The notes under the pieces are model-generated. The model was not told the origin of the DNA, did not search any database, and saw only the letters and a program-made list of their open reading frames with translations. 64,000 nt of DNA from Chlamydoabsidia padenii. Lineage: Eukaryota > Mucoromycota > Mucoromycetes > Mucorales > Cunninghamellaceae. The stretch covers positions 186,001 through 250,000 of the forward strand of contig JAIWND010000030.1 of the NCBI GenBank assembly GCA_025330725.1. Direction: 5' to 3'. A program made the translations under genes and the position numbers. Position 1 is the stretch's first letter, and each line of letters begins with the position of its first letter. This document shows positions 37,401 to 49,998 of the stretch, piece by piece.

Positions 37401-40356
37401 AGGAATCCACCACGTCATAAACCATACAAAGTTGATCCAGTGTCGCCGTACCCCAGATAGTTTTTCTTGTTCGGGTTCTTCTACTTCGGTTGCCGCGCCG
37501 CCAGGAGGGAGCATCTGTTTCATTTCCATGTTGCCGACTTCGCTTGCTGTGAATCCTTCCGACCCACCGAATTGTGATCCATTGTCATAGTAAGGGTATT
37601 GTGATCGTCCGCCACCATGACCACCGCGATTGTTGTATTCGTCGTCAGAGAGGAAGGATCGTTGGTCATCAGAGTATACAGATTCCATTCCACCACCACC
37701 CATCCGAGGAGCAGGTAAGCCAGCAGCAGCAGCATTCGCTGCCAAGGCATGTCGATCCGAATATTCTGATTGTCCCCCACCACCACCACCCAGTAGACCG
37801 GTGCCTGATTCATAGGATACCGTGGATAATGCATCTGCACTTGGTTGACGACTGAGTCCCATTGCCGCACCACCTGCCATCAAAACACCCGTGTTGTCTT
37901 GTATTCGTTTTTCCTCTTTTTGTTTTCGTTGCTCTTCCTTTTCAACCGATCGAAGTCCATCTTCTAAATGTCGCCAAGTAGCTTCACTGAGGAAGATCTA
38001 TATAGAAAGGATAGATAAAAAAAAAAAATGAATGAGTACATGTAGTTTACTTTTTTTTTTGTGTGTGTGTGTATTCTACCTTTGCATTGCCAATAGATAC
38101 TTGGGAACTGAGCCATCCAAAAATAGCAGCAGCAGCTTCACATTGAGCACGAGGTAATCGATCAGTTTCCACCCCGGCGGCTTGTAATGCATGACTATAT
38201 CGATCACAGAATTCATCATGATAAAATGAATTTGTAAAGGCCAACCGCATTCGAGCGACGATTTGAGCAATACCATAGGATCGTACTTGAGACCGTACAC
38301 GTTGCATGTCGAAATGATTAGGAGTCGATGCATCATTTGTTCGTAAACAGAATACAAACCAAGGCATTGTTTCATCCAACATATTCGAGAGGTCATCTAG
38401 TGAAGAAGTGAGTTGTACCAGAGCTGTTGACAATTTCTTGTTGGATGATTGCTCCTTTTCGTCCACCACCGCATCATTGCTGTCCTCCAGTGCTGAAGAA
38501 GACATGTGTTTGCTTCTTCGTGTTGATTTCGATCGCCGCATGGAAGGTAGACGACCAGGTTTGTTGGATTGTTGCGCATTCATGATGGCATCTGATTCCT
38601 TGGGATGAGATTCGGTGCTGACGTTTTTCGAGGCAAAGAGATCGACGACGAAGGTGTTGTAAGAAGCAGGCATGTCGTTTCCACCACGTAAAAGTGTGAC
38701 AAAGTCAGGACTGATAGCATCCTTGTTACGATCTACGAATCCTTTGGGATTATAAGTCACTTGGCCATCAAAGTGTCGTACCGAAAACAATCGAGTGTCA
38801 GAATCAGCTGTTCGAGAGGAAAATGAATCGTGGGTTCCATTGTACTTTATAAAAGAGTCCATCATATTGGCATCATAAGCACGACTGGTTGATTTGCTGT
38901 GATTGTTGGTGATATCGATGAGACCATGTTTAGGACGAGACAAGAGTGCCATACAACCAGCGTTGCTAAAGTAAGGCACTTCGGGGATTTCCAAACCATC
39001 CAAACGGTAGTCGTTTACATCCACTTCAAATAGTTGTTTCAAGGTGTAGTAGTGCATACGTTCGTTGGCAAAGTTGATGCAAAAGTTGTCAAAGTTGGAT
39101 TGGGTATAGTGTGTCTGAGGCCCAGGAAGATCAAGAATACCAATCACATTATGTACAGTGTCGCTACAGAGTTTGATGTTGATGTGTTCCACCAGCCATG
39201 AAAACAAGAGAGAGTAAAGAGCGGTCACCAAAGTATCACGTTGTTCACCAGCTTGTTCCGAGTTCAAGATCAATGTTGTCACGTCCTTTTTGATCATCTG
39301 TGTCTTGTAGGTCAATACATTTTCCAGAGCCCGAGGATCCACACCCAAAAAGTCCGCCGCCAAATCCAAGATGTCAGTATTTTTAACATAGGCAGCTTCT
39401 TGAGCCGACGTGTCATCCATAAATTGTAAATTACCAAGATGTAATAACGCCGCCAATAATTGCATAATCCGAGCATGATACCGTTTTCCTAATCCAAGAG
39501 AGCGCATGGCCAATTTGAGTGCTTCATATTTTTCAGTAGATTCAGCAGAACTAGGTGGTGTTCTTGTGTGGCTGAGATATTTATATTGACTGTTGCTTTC
39601 TTCCAACCGCAAGACTTGACGTTCTTCAGGTGTCGCACCGGCCAAGAGATAGTAAAAGACGTGAAAGTTTTGTTCACCAGATAATGAGCGAGTCACCCGT
39701 AGTTTTTCCAAGAGATAGTTAAGTGTTTTGGCCCCAATCATCCGTCCTCGTTCGTTGAATTGGACTTCAATAAATTTGCCATAGCGCGATGCATTGTTGC
39801 TGTAAGCTGTCTTTGTATGACCAAAAGCCTCCAAAACCACCTGGGCATTTAAGATTTGTGTGTGTAACTTGGTTTCTTTTCGGTGGCTGCTTAGGGAGAC
39901 CAAATGTTGTAGGAGCTGCCGGCACACAAAAGTTTTTCCAGATCCAGTTTCACCGCTGTCATTTTTTTTTTTTTGTTTTTTTAGGAAAGACAACGTTAGT
40001 ATTGTATTTCTTTATTTCCCAGTTTATTTTCTTTGTCTTTTTATTTACCTGATGAGAATCGATTGGTCGATACCAGTACGCCGCATGTGTAAGTAAGCTT
40101 GATTTCCCAATTGATAAACATGAGGGGGTAAGGCACCAATATTATCAGAGGTATCTTTGTATTCGGCAACATATTGTAAAGATTCTTGTTGACGTTCTTG
40201 GTAAGGATTGACAGCAATGATGACACTATCATTTACTTTGGTATAGATGGAGCCATTGTCGAAGCGTGTTTTCAAAGTAGAAGTAATAGTGTCTTCATCA
40301 ACAGGGTCCAAAAGGGTAATATCGACCACATCTTGTGCCTTTGACGATTTTCCCAT
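34476..40356 (-). CDS. Chitin synthase with N-terminal myosin-motor-like domain (class V/VII type)
   Basis: Four exons (40049-40356, 38080-39955, 35469-37997, 34476-35381) give 1872 aa in phase. The motor-like head has a P-loop SGETGSGKT (the first intron splits its Ser codon), switch-I-like [12 protein letters not shown], and a degenerate switch [11 protein letters not shown]. After a Gly-rich linker and TM pair comes a cytochrome-b5-like domain ([20 protein letters not shown]). The GT2 catalytic domain follows, with [45 protein letters not shown] and [13 protein letters not shown], then TM helices. The C-tail is Gly/Ser/Met/Pro-rich and ends NNPPPPQ; no DEK_C domain is visible, which is unlike typical class V. 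It makes chitin at the plasma membrane, at sites of polar growth. Confidence 0.95.
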
Positions 40357-41128
40357 TTTCACTAACTAGTAGATTAATATGTCAATAAACAAAAAGGTTA
40401 GTCCTTTCATCAGTAGTAAAAGAGGTGTTGCATAGATTAAAAAAGTTTTACTTACGTTATTGTTATAAAGTGACAATAAGATGATAACAAGTGAATGGTT
40501 TAGTCAATCAAAGAAGAGGACGACGTAAACAAATGTAACAAGAGTTAAAAGTGAAATAAAGAAGATAAAAGAAAAGAAGAAAGAGGAAAATAAAAGAAAA
40601 GGGGGAGGGAAGGAACAAATATTTTGCTAATCGGAGTTTCAAGATATTTTTAACTCTAGTTTTCGGATCCGCTGAGAGTAGCTAATTATTGGGATGTGGA
40701 TTCTCGGTCTCTCGAGGCCATCTGATGGACTCACTAACTTTAACGCCATACTAAAATAGAACGTTTAAAACTAACACTTGACAACATGACTTTATTAATA
40801 TATAGTAATAAAAAAGTGAACAAAGGGAAATAAAGACCTTTACGACTCGAGTAGTTTATACTAAAAGTAATAGGAAGGGGGATGACAGATAGTGGTATTT
40901 CATACTCCGTTCATAAATGATACAGCACCCATCGTATTGTATTTTTATTGGGGACAGTTAGATGGATGATTAAAAACAATATGTTTATTAATAAAGATAA
41001 CAATAATGATATAAAGAATGGAGGGAGGGGGGGGTTAGGAAGAAGAGATATGACAATAAAATAATGACAATGAAAATAAACTAACTAAACTAATGCACAA
41101 ATGGAGGGGGGGGTAAGAAGGAATCCTA
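40357..41128. other. Intergenic spacer (chitin synthase promoter side)
   Basis: Purine-rich tract (40540-40615) and G-runs near 41025 and 41105. No gene seen. No clear GGCGGGATTTGAA element is present here. Confidence 0.5.
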
Positions 41129-42266
41129 TTAGAATCTTGTTTTCCGTTTTCTACCAGTATATTTAGAATCCCTGGCCACCACCTTGTCACCTTTATCCCG
41201 CACCACTTCCTTCTTGCGTTGGATCCATGATTTGTCTTTAAGGTTCTTGGTAGTACGGCGTTTACGAGTCACCGCTCGTCGTTTTTCATACGCAATAGAT
41301 CGTTGTTCGTCAGGATGCAACTCACCGTCTTCACCAAGCGCCTTGGGCATTTCGTTCCGGAGCCCAGATTGCTGACCGGCAAACAGACAGAGGTAGTACT
41401 TTTTTGCCTTTTTAGAATTGGGATAATCCACCAGTAAACCACCTTCGAACCCACAACGAGTGGCCACATCGGTAATCAGTTGGATTTGATCGTCGTTTTC
41501 GGGGTAAAACTGAAACACAGCCCGTGCACCTTTATTTAGGGATGCATACAATGTCGAGAAGAATCGTTGGAGTCGTGCCTTGGGTCGATTGATTGTTTTA
41601 TCTGCATTACATAGCCATTGTAAGACGGACACACTACAAAAAGAAAAAGTTGGTCACTTTGGTCAAGTAATAGATGACTTTTTGATATTACCTGATTGCA
41701 CCATCGAATGTACCGGGACGATATCCGACACCTTGTCCTGCATCTTGTAGCATAAGATCACCTTCTACTTCCCGTTCTAAAGCGACCTCTATATATACAC
41801 ATCAAGATATTATTAGTATTCAAAAAGTAAAACTGAATCTTTTTTTTTTCTTTCTCTTCTTCCTTATATCTTACCTAACATGGAGGGAGAGATATCCATT
41901 CCAACCCAAGTATGTCCTTCTTCTTCGAGGATTTCACCACTGAGACCAGATCCACAGCCAATATCCAAAAGGAATGCAGGACCAGGTGGTAAGTTGAGTA
42001 GTTCTAAAGCACGGTATGCCATTTCTGCCTGAATAGAGGCAATGCGAGAGCTATTTGATAATAATACAGTATTAGTTACCTGCGATCCCTTTTCATTGGT
42101 ACTACTTACTTGTCCGTGTACTTTCTTGCTTCGTCGTCTCCATAAAACTAGTTCAAAATAAAGCATCCAAAGTATTAGTTAGTCCTTTTTCTTTTTACCA
42201 CCCCGTCAATAACAAGTGGTTGTAACATACGATTTCAGGAGGAGCAATGTGTTCAGGTCTTGACAT
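41129..42266 (-). CDS. BUD23: 18S rRNA (guanine-N7)-methyltransferase Bud23
   Basis: Starts [12 protein letters not shown] at 42266 and reads through about five exons to 41129. Exon 2 begins [12 protein letters not shown], the family hallmark. The SAM-binding motif I is [20 protein letters not shown], followed by [12 protein letters not shown] and, two exons later, [11 protein letters not shown]. The C-terminus is the basic Bud23/WBSCR22 tail: [19 protein letters not shown] and [12 protein letters not shown]. The enzyme methylates 18S rRNA and is needed for 40S subunit maturation with Trm112. It shares a 163-bp divergent promoter with mitochondrial uS13. Confidence 0.95.
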
Positions 42267-42429
42267 GGTGAGAAGGTATGGAAAAAGAGAAAGGGGGAGA
42301 ATAGAAAAAAGATTCGTGACTTTTGACTTTTTTCCAATGTGGCTGAGATTCATCCAGCGACCTCAATCCAGGGCCCATTCAGTTTTTTTTTTTATTTCTC
42401 TTTCCTCCCATTTTTTTTTTAATAATACA

Positions 42430-42999
42430 ATGTTGCATTTACTTGGTGTCAATTTACCCGATCGCAAGATTGTCAGGTAATACAGCCATGTTTAAAGAAT
42501 AGGAAATACCCTCATCATGACTAACGTACTAGACACTTTTTGTTTATAGTACTGCTTTGCAATACTTTTATGGTATCGGTGAACCTACCGCCATGAAGTT
42601 ATGTGACCAACTTGCCATTCCTAAAAATATCAAGATTTCGGAATTAAACGAAACACAAATCAACAACTTGACAAACACATTGGCTGGCATGACGATTGAA
42701 ACCGACTTGAAACGACAAATTCGAGAACAAGTCATGCATCACCGTAACATTAATGACTACGTGGGTCGTCGACACGCCATGAGCTTACCAGTACGTGGCC
42801 AACGAACAAGAAACAATGCTAAAAACGCCAAAAAGCTCAATGGACGATGGGTACAACGTCGTGGATTTACTTCGTAAGTAATTCATTACTTGTAACGATA
42901 CATGTACTAAATTACAATCTCTCTCTCTCTTTTTTTTTTTCTAGTTGGTCAGAACCTTCAAGTCCTTTGGAGCGCTTCATGGAAAAGCGCTTCATCTAG
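42430..42999 (+). CDS. Mitochondrial small-subunit ribosomal protein uS13m
   Basis: Three exons (42430-42476, 42550-42873, 42945-42999) give 141 aa in phase. MLHLLGVNLPDRKIV is the classic S13 start, followed by TALQYFYGIG and IKISELNETQINNLTNTL. The C-terminal RNA-binding part contains HHRNINDYVGRRHAMSLPVR and GQRTRNNAKNAKKLNGRW. The length and lack of a long eukaryotic extension match bacterial/mitochondrial S13 (yeast Sws2) rather than cytosolic uS13. No separate presequence is visible. Confidence 0.92.
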
Positions 43000-43571
43000 A
43001 CTAGACTCTTCATTCCCCTCTTCTCACCATCAGTCAACTAGATTATTCTTATCACCTTCTCTCCCTATACATATATACACATACTTTATCAACCCTCCTG
43101 TCTCTGTATAATCATTGTCACCAATAAAAAATAAACTTCATTATACAATCATTAGTAAACTTTGTTGAAAAAAAAAATTATACTGCCAACTACAGGAGTT
43201 CCTGCACCAACAGGTATTTTCAGTGGTGGACAGGTAGTATTACTCAATCATTAGGCTCGTTAAAATGTGTACTTGACGGAGTTCCAATCTCGAATTAACA
43301 AGAAGACCAACTCATAAAAGGGATCCTATTTAAAGGATGTATATGATGGATGATCCATTTTAGTATCCATAGTAGTCATATTCCATACCATGCACGCACT
43401 AAACCTCACTGTTTTTGCATAATGACATGTTCGTTTCATACCATCAGTAAAATGGATATGTAACATTCGTGTATCTTTATTATCAAGTATTAAAAAAGAG
43501 TCAAGTAATTATATACTATAGGGTAAATAGAATACATAAAAAAAAAAGAAGAGGAGGGAGGATGAACTAGA
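43000..43571. other. Convergent intergenic spacer
   Basis: AT-rich, between the stops of uS13m and the choline kinase gene. I see no gene or repeat. Confidence 0.5.
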
Positions 43572-44961
43572 CTAGTGAGGTAAAGAGGAATTAACCTTGT
43601 TTAATGCTTGTCTAAACATGGCCAAACGTTGAGTGGAATAAGCGGCATAATCAAAATCAATGTCGCTTTGTTTTAGTTGAATTAGACCCCAGAGACCCCA
43701 GCATAGGTGACATATCACAGACCAGCAATCGATCTCATAGAGCAATTGATCCACCGTTGTTGTTGATTTTAAATGGTGAGCAGATAAATACGCTTTCACA
43801 AAAGCAGTTCGTTGTTGACGATTAGGAGCTTGTTGTGGAGAGGCCAAAGCAGGTTGAGCACCATGGTAGTTGTATTGCCATTCGATCAAATGATTCGCCA
43901 AGTCATAACCTCGAGGATTGTAGCCCGCGTATTCGAAATCCACAGCGACAAGATCACCCGTTGAATTCAGTCTCAAGATATTACCATACTGTAACTACAT
44001 TGTTAAAAAAAAAGGTGTCAGTAGTGGTTTCATTTTCTTTTATTTTTTTATTTTTTGGAATACTTGCATCATTATGGGCAAAGACTGTGGGACTATGTAC
44101 TTTATCCAGGAATTGTTGATACGTTTCGATTTCTTTCCAAGTGATTCCCGCCACCGTTTTCGCCGAAGCATCGAAAGTACCACCGAGAAGAGAATACCAT
44201 TTACGGATTTGAGGCCAGATTTCCAAGGCAGGATTGATGGATTGTGGAGAAGAAGAGACGGGAGGAGGATGGATTTGCACAATAGAATGAAGACGAGCTA
44301 ATAGGATGGCGATCTGATGTGAGGTCGTGGGATCACGTAGACAGGCATGTGTTAACGTCGTAGATGGCAAGTATTCTTCAAATCGACCATTGTCAAAGGT
44401 TCCCAACAGCTTGGCACCAATCTTCAAAGGTGTGAGTCGAGCCAGCCATAGTAGTTCATTGGCACGATCCAACAATTGATCGCACCCAGAGCCATACACC
44501 CGTAACACAAATCGTTGATTGTTACTGAGAGTAACAAAAAAAACCGCACTATATACATGTCGTTAGTTGACGATTCTTTTATTGTTATTTTTGATTATTT
44601 ACTTTGTGAGTGCACCACTGATACGTTGGAGTTTGGTAATGGTGAGTTGAGCAAGGTGAGGATATAACAGACGGAGCGTTTTCAATACTTGTTTTTCGAC
44701 GTTTCCTTTCCTACAGGTAGTTAATAAAAAAAAAAAAAAAGAGGGATAAGCATAATATGTGTGGAAGGACAATGAATGTCTATAAATGTAGGTTCATATT
44801 ACTTACGTGAGTTCAATGGTCTGGCGCACTGCTGGAATAAAAGAATTGGTGTCACTGGTGACAAATGGTGATATTTGACTAGTCCATTGACTTACCAAGC
44901 CATTCAACAAGGATTGAGGTTTGTCCAAGGAAGTTGGTAAGACAGCATCAGGAGAAAGCAT
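43572..44961 (-). CDS. Choline/ethanolamine kinase
   Basis: Starts MLSPDAVLPTSLDKPQSLLN at 44961; about five exons end at 43572. RISGALTNAVFFVTLSN and RFVLRVYGSGCDQLLDR form the ATP-binding lobe. The Brenner catalytic segment HNDLQYGNIL is formed across an intron (exon ending VFAHND). The choline-kinase motif DFEYAGYNPRGYDLANH follows, and the C-terminal helices end QALNKVNSSLPH. It catalyses the first step of the Kennedy pathway to phosphatidylcholine or phosphatidylethanolamine. Choline versus ethanolamine preference cannot be settled by eye. CGGAATTTGAA (45078-45088) lies about 117 bp upstream. Confidence 0.92.
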
Positions 44962-47001
44962 GTTGGTGAGATTGTATTAGAATTAGTGAGGAGTTGAAAA
45001 GAGGAAGAGAGAGAGAGAGAGAGAGAGAGGGAGAACCGGGATTCTTCCCCTTTTTATGTTTTTTTCAACACCACTGTCGGAATTTGAATTTATGGCAAGT
45101 TCCAAAGTGATACAAGGGGCTATATATGAAAGCTAAAATGTATCAGCGTTTAGGTATTTTTGCACCTCGTGAGGTCATGGAATAGCATCCCGAATCATAT
45201 TATTCATCCATTACATACAAATACAGCATTATCTTTATTATCATAACAAACAAATAGTGGTGATATACTATAAACTAGGAGAAGAAGGAGGACAATATAT
45301 ACTACTCCATGTAAATGCCTTTGAATACGATGCAGAGATAACACCAATCACATGATCATTGATAAGAGGAGCAAGTGTCATTATTTGATCTTGTCATTAC
45401 AGAAGCCCATAGACATATTGCCAGTGTTTGCTATAATCACCAGTGTTTGTGAATACAGAATCAATTTCAAGTAATGATCAATGCTGTGTGCCTGGCGGGA
45501 TTTGCAATTGTAATGGCGAGTTTCCATCTTGGGTAATATCGTGACATGTTGACGTGTTGGTTTCAACAATGACTTGTTCCTCCCTACATGATGTAAAGTT
45601 GTATTAGTATATATCACTGGATTACATTCTTCATCTCGGTCCAATTGTTATTTATTCAGTCATGCGGATCATATGATAAACATATTATACTACCCTAATG
45701 ACACTTATCTTACCAATGTCCAGAGGCCATGCAGACTTTCAAATAGAGATAGAGAGAGAGAGAAAGAGGGTGCCTGTCAAACTATTTGTTATGCACATAG
45801 TATCCAAGTATTGTCAAAAGTAAGGAGTGGGAGAGAATAAAGTTGTATGTAATGACATTAGATCCAACCCCTCCTTTTTTTGGTATGTACCAATAGGATA
45901 CCAAACTATTAAAAATCACAAGACGATCCCATAAAACAATACCCATATTATGTTTTACCTTTTTGCTTTGGTAACCTTGTCCTGTCTTTATTTTTTTTCT
46001 TATTCACATGTAATTCCATACAAGCCTTGGGTCTATCCGAAACAAACTATGACTTGTGATCCTTGATTCTATTGGCAACTATGTGTCATCATATAACAAA
46101 AAGGTTAGTTTAACTCTCTATGATAAATGTAAACTGTCATCCCTTACTATATTTGCTATGTCTGTCAGCTGCAACCAAAATCACCGTTTGTCCAAGGAGC
46201 AAGATGACCTACTATTGCCTCAATAAACCCCTGTCTTGATTATCTACTAGGAAAAAAAAAAGTATTCGCTAGAGTAAAAGGTAAAGAATGATAACATAGT
46301 TACCATGTTCTTGTATATATGTGCATAATATTGAATGTGAGTAGGTGGAGTATATTTTCTATGGAAAGACATTAATAGTTAGTTTATGCGCACTGTTCAG
46401 ATTACCCTGTTCTTGTCACTTCATAAGGAGAATGTTCCTTTCGGAGAATGATGTTATCCAGGTACCAATAATAAAAAGGGAAGAGATAGAAAAGAGTCTG
46501 TGTTAGTGGGAGTTGAAAAAAGCAAAACGGATTTTTTATCTCGACCAATGAGAATTCAATATCACGTAAAGAGTGGGGTAAAGGAAAGAAAGTAGATAAG
46601 CATTCCTTTTAACTATATTATCCAACTGAGTGGAATAAGAGTAGGTGGAATAGGACAACCTGAATGAATTTTTGATCCATATAAAAGATATTCTTACCTA
46701 GATGGTATTTAAAAAAGAGCATAAAACATAAAAGCATAGATGTAAAAGTCATCTGATACGGAGTGGATCGGTACAACATTTGTAAATGGATTTCCACGGT
46801 CATTTGATATATTTTCATTTTCATTTTTTTTTTTTATTTACAAATAGTTAGTCAATCAAATCAACGAGGATATACATCAACAGTAAAGTAGCAAATAACA
46901 GTAATATTAACAAATATATACATTAGACAATAAACACACTAGTAATAACAATAACAATAAAGAGAGGTATATGATACAAAGGGAAGAGAGAGGGGATATG
47001 T
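44962..47001. other. Long intergenic region without recognised gene
   Basis: About 2 kb. It contains the choline kinase promoter element, a GA-repeat (45008-45031), another GA-repeat (45745-45763) and a GGCGGGATTTGCAA string near 45494. The open frames (45381-45644, 46618-46824, minus) lack family features, good starts or coding-like composition, so none is called. Confidence 0.5.
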
Positions 47002-47612
47002 TCAAGCATCCAAGACATCTTCAATTAGATCCATTTCCAAGATTTTACCATGCATGGCCAAATAGTCTTTGATTCCTTGTACATTAACAAATAGATCATA
47101 TTTGATTAGACCAAGGAAGCTTCGTTCCATTAGATTGACGTCCTTGGGGGTATAGACATGATCCGTCATTTCTGTGATCGCTTGACTAGTAAGGCATGTT
47201 CCAGTTTCCGACATGAATTTACTAGCTGTTAGCACCGCGGCGAGAAACAAACGATAAGGTGTATCGATATCCCCACGAGCATGGCGAGGTAAACTTGATT
47301 TGAGTCGTTGTAAATAGATCAAGGACACTAGACAAACGCAGGGTGGCAATTGAGAACGTTGAAAGACGGTGGCGATAAATTCGTTTAGTGGAGGTAGTCG
47401 TGCTGCTGTCATTTTCGTTTGTATGGATCGTTTCTTTTTACAGGGTAAAAGTGATGTTGCTGTGCTGGTTGTAAATGCTATTATAGGGAGAGGGGTTCAG
47501 TGGTCTGGTTATCTTTTTCTTTTCTTCTTTTTTTTTTTTTTCTATATTGTTCCTTACATAATAATGCTTCAGGACTTCTTGAGCATACTGTAGGAGTGGT
47601 TGGGATGTTCAT
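47002..47612 (-). CDS. Pcl/Pho80-like cyclin
   Basis: Two exons (47558-47612 and 47002-47477) join in phase to 176 aa: MNIPTTPTVCSRSPEALLSF, then a basic stretch CKKKRSIQTK and the cyclin box. The box reads LPPLNEFIATVFQRSQLPPC, CLVSLIYLQRLKSSLPRHAR, PYRLFLAAVLTASKFMSETG and MERSFLGLIKYDLFVNVQGI. This is the Pcl1/Pcl2/Pho80 fold (the P-Y-R-x-F-L-A-A motif), which partners a Pho85/Cdk5-type kinase, in yeast in G1 control and polar growth. An internal ATG at 47412 would give a shorter form lacking the basic leader. The tandem element GCGGGATTGTCGGGATTTG (from about 47743) lies about 130 bp upstream. Confidence 0.88.
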
Positions 47613-48186
47613 TTTATATATAAGAATAAACAAGTAATAAAGTAAAGTGAAGTATATAGAGAGGGGAGTGTGAAGGAAGGAAAAGGAAGAAGAAGAAAAA
47701 GGAAAGAAAGAAAAAAAAAAAAGTGATAAAGTGAATATAAAGAGCGGGATTGTCGGGATTTGTAATTTTGTTTGTCAAAAGTGAGGTTCTTTTCAAATCA
47801 GCACACCAATCAGAGAAGTTTGTCTTATCACTAATACAAACAGACTTTATGGCCCTTTCGGTCTTTTTTTTTTTTTTTTTTCTACTTTATCACACAAAAG
47901 TGGGGTCACTCTATTTGGTGATTATGATACCCTCCTACATTTTGTGATTGTGATTATCATTGGGCACGTGAATGAAGGGTAATCTCCCCCGTCTTGTGTG
48001 TCTAATGATACAGTTATAATGTAATGTATTACCTTGATCATTGTAGAAGAAAAAAAATCAAACCAGACAACCATATCAGGTAACTCCAAATCTGCGACTT
48101 CCGATTGGTCTTTTCTACCTATTCTCCTTTTCTTTCTTGTACACCTTTTGCCAAAATGATGTCCCAAAAAAAAAAAAAAAAGTTAT

Positions 48187-48312
48187 AGTGTCGCTCTTTT
48201 AAAAAAAAGAGTGCCGTATGTTTTTAGAAAAGAGTGTCGCACTTGTTTAAAAAACAGTGTCGCCCAATTCAAGAGAAGAGTGTCGTGCTTTTTAAAAAAC
48301 AGATGTCGTACT
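48187..48312. repeat. Degenerate 23-24 bp tandem repeat (AGTGTCGC...TTTTAAAAAA)
   Basis: Five to six units start AGTGTCGCTC, AGTGCCGTAT, AGTGTCGCAC, AGTGTCGCCC, AGTGTCGTGC and ATGTCGTAC. Each is followed by a T-run and an A-run that would pair as a hairpin. Units are diverged but keep the GTGTCG core and the period. Confidence 0.7.
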
Positions 48313-49524
48313 GTATATATAACTGTTTATTAATTAAATAGGACGGCCTGCAAGGCAGTCATCAAAACGTCTAGTAGAATAGCGCGCAAACCCTTCAAAA
48401 GATGATTGAGCAACTTGGTTGCTAACGTCTGCAATTATTTGAGGAATAGTATCTTTTTTGAGTACAAAGTCTCGGACGACTAGGATACTTACTAGAACTA
48501 AAGACTTGAGCTTTATTGTTCCCAAGGTTATTAATTAATAAAAAAATAAAGATGCTATAATATACCATGTTATACTATACTATGTTATAAAGATACTACA
48601 CTATACTACATTATAAAAATATGTTATATATAAACCCAGAAGTCAAAGGTCTTTTTGGATCCTGTATTGTAAAGTAAGGATATACATCGATTGATAAAGA
48701 TAGCTGGATAAGCGAGTGGTGTTTGTGTTGATAGTTGAATCTATGCCACCAAAGTAATCAGACTAGCAATCGTACGTTCCTTGAGTTTCATTGGGAGTGT
48801 CAGACATCCAAGGGACTTCATATAAAACGCCTAAAGAGCCAAGCAAATGTCAATGTAAGTATAGAGAAAGTAGTGATGCCAACTATAGGCCTTACCTAAA
48901 CTAACATTAGTAGTCAAAATGGAGCTTGATAAGGATAAAGGGAAGAAAGAAAGAAAGGAATGAAGGAAGGAAAAAAAAAAAAGAACTAAAAAAGCAAAGT
49001 AATTCAAACGCCGATAAATGGCGTTTAACCGTGCTTTGCTGGCGATCAATTGTTTTTAACATATAGTTTCCCTCCTTAGTGGCCTCCGAAACGGTAAAAA
49101 AGAAAAGAACCAACTAACACAAATAACTCTTTTGAATCCATTTAGACGGCAACTAGGTGATACTCGGTTTTAATGAAAAGGGAAACAAGTAGCACATAAT
49201 ATCAACGATGTGGTAAGTCTTTATATTAAACATGTCTTTATTTAGAGAAATACTAATTGCTCATCGCTTTCACATATAGGATCCCTCTCCCTCCCAATGG
49301 TCTATGAAACGACAAAAGAAGAAAGAACGATCAGTCTATGCTTTGGTGGCTAAACTTGGCTCTTTTAGAGTCCTCTCTTGCTGGTGCTGCTTCTAGACAT
49401 AGTTTATTAGTGATAGACAGTATTTGTAAATAGTAATAGAGCGTTTTGTAATAAAAAGATTTTTCAATAAAGAATCTACATTTATATGTTTTACATTACA
49501 TATTACATGAGCTGACCTCCATCT

Positions 49525-49705
49525 ATATGTGAATCACTACATGTCACAAGTAGTGATTCACCTTTTCATGACCATCATTGCATATCGCATGTAGTAATTC
49601 ATATTTTTATGGTCATTATTACATTTCACACATAGTAATTCACATTTTATGCTAATAATTACATACAACATGTAGTGATTTATATTTTTATGCTTATAAT
49701 GACAT
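49525..49705. repeat. Degenerate ~55-bp tandem repeat
   Basis: About four units share the order TAGTRATTCAYA...TTTTATG...ATNATTACAT...CATG, for example TAGTAATTCATATTTTTATG and TAGTAATTCACATTTTATG. AT-rich and non-coding. The leftmost unit is partly inverted (GAATCACTAC ... GTAGTGATTC). Confidence 0.65.
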
Positions 49706-49998
49706 GTAAATGTATGTAGTACACTACATATAACTGTGCTTTATTACATTTTTTTTCCCGCCGTGTCATTTCGGCAAAAGGTGTACTCTTGCACCCGTTC
49801 TTTGGAACATTATGACCCAACCCCAATAACAACAATAATGACTTTTCTATATATAAAAATTAAATTGGTGATATCATTAACAATGGGGAAATACATATAA
49901 TAATAATATTAATAATATTAATAATACTTTATTTTCATTTCTACAATACCCATCACAACATAAATAAAATAAGCATCCTATTACTAATGTTAGTTAGA

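Larger units (their letters stand above)
47613..49998. other. Long gene-poor region with tandem repeats
   Basis: About 2.4 kb with no supported gene. It holds the cyclin promoter element, a 23-bp tandem repeat (48187-48312), a longer degenerate tandem repeat (49525-49705), and poly(A)/poly(T) tracts. A minus-strand frame at 48334-48525 and others lack recognisable features. Confidence 0.55.

Noticed and set aside
45381..45644. 87-codon minus-strand ORF in the 2-kb spacer
   Set aside because: No family motif, no supporting exon structure, and it overlaps a promoter-motif-like string; likely chance.
48187..48312. CRISPR-like array
   Set aside because: Units are contiguous degenerate tandem repeats without unique spacers of constant length, in a eukaryotic genome.
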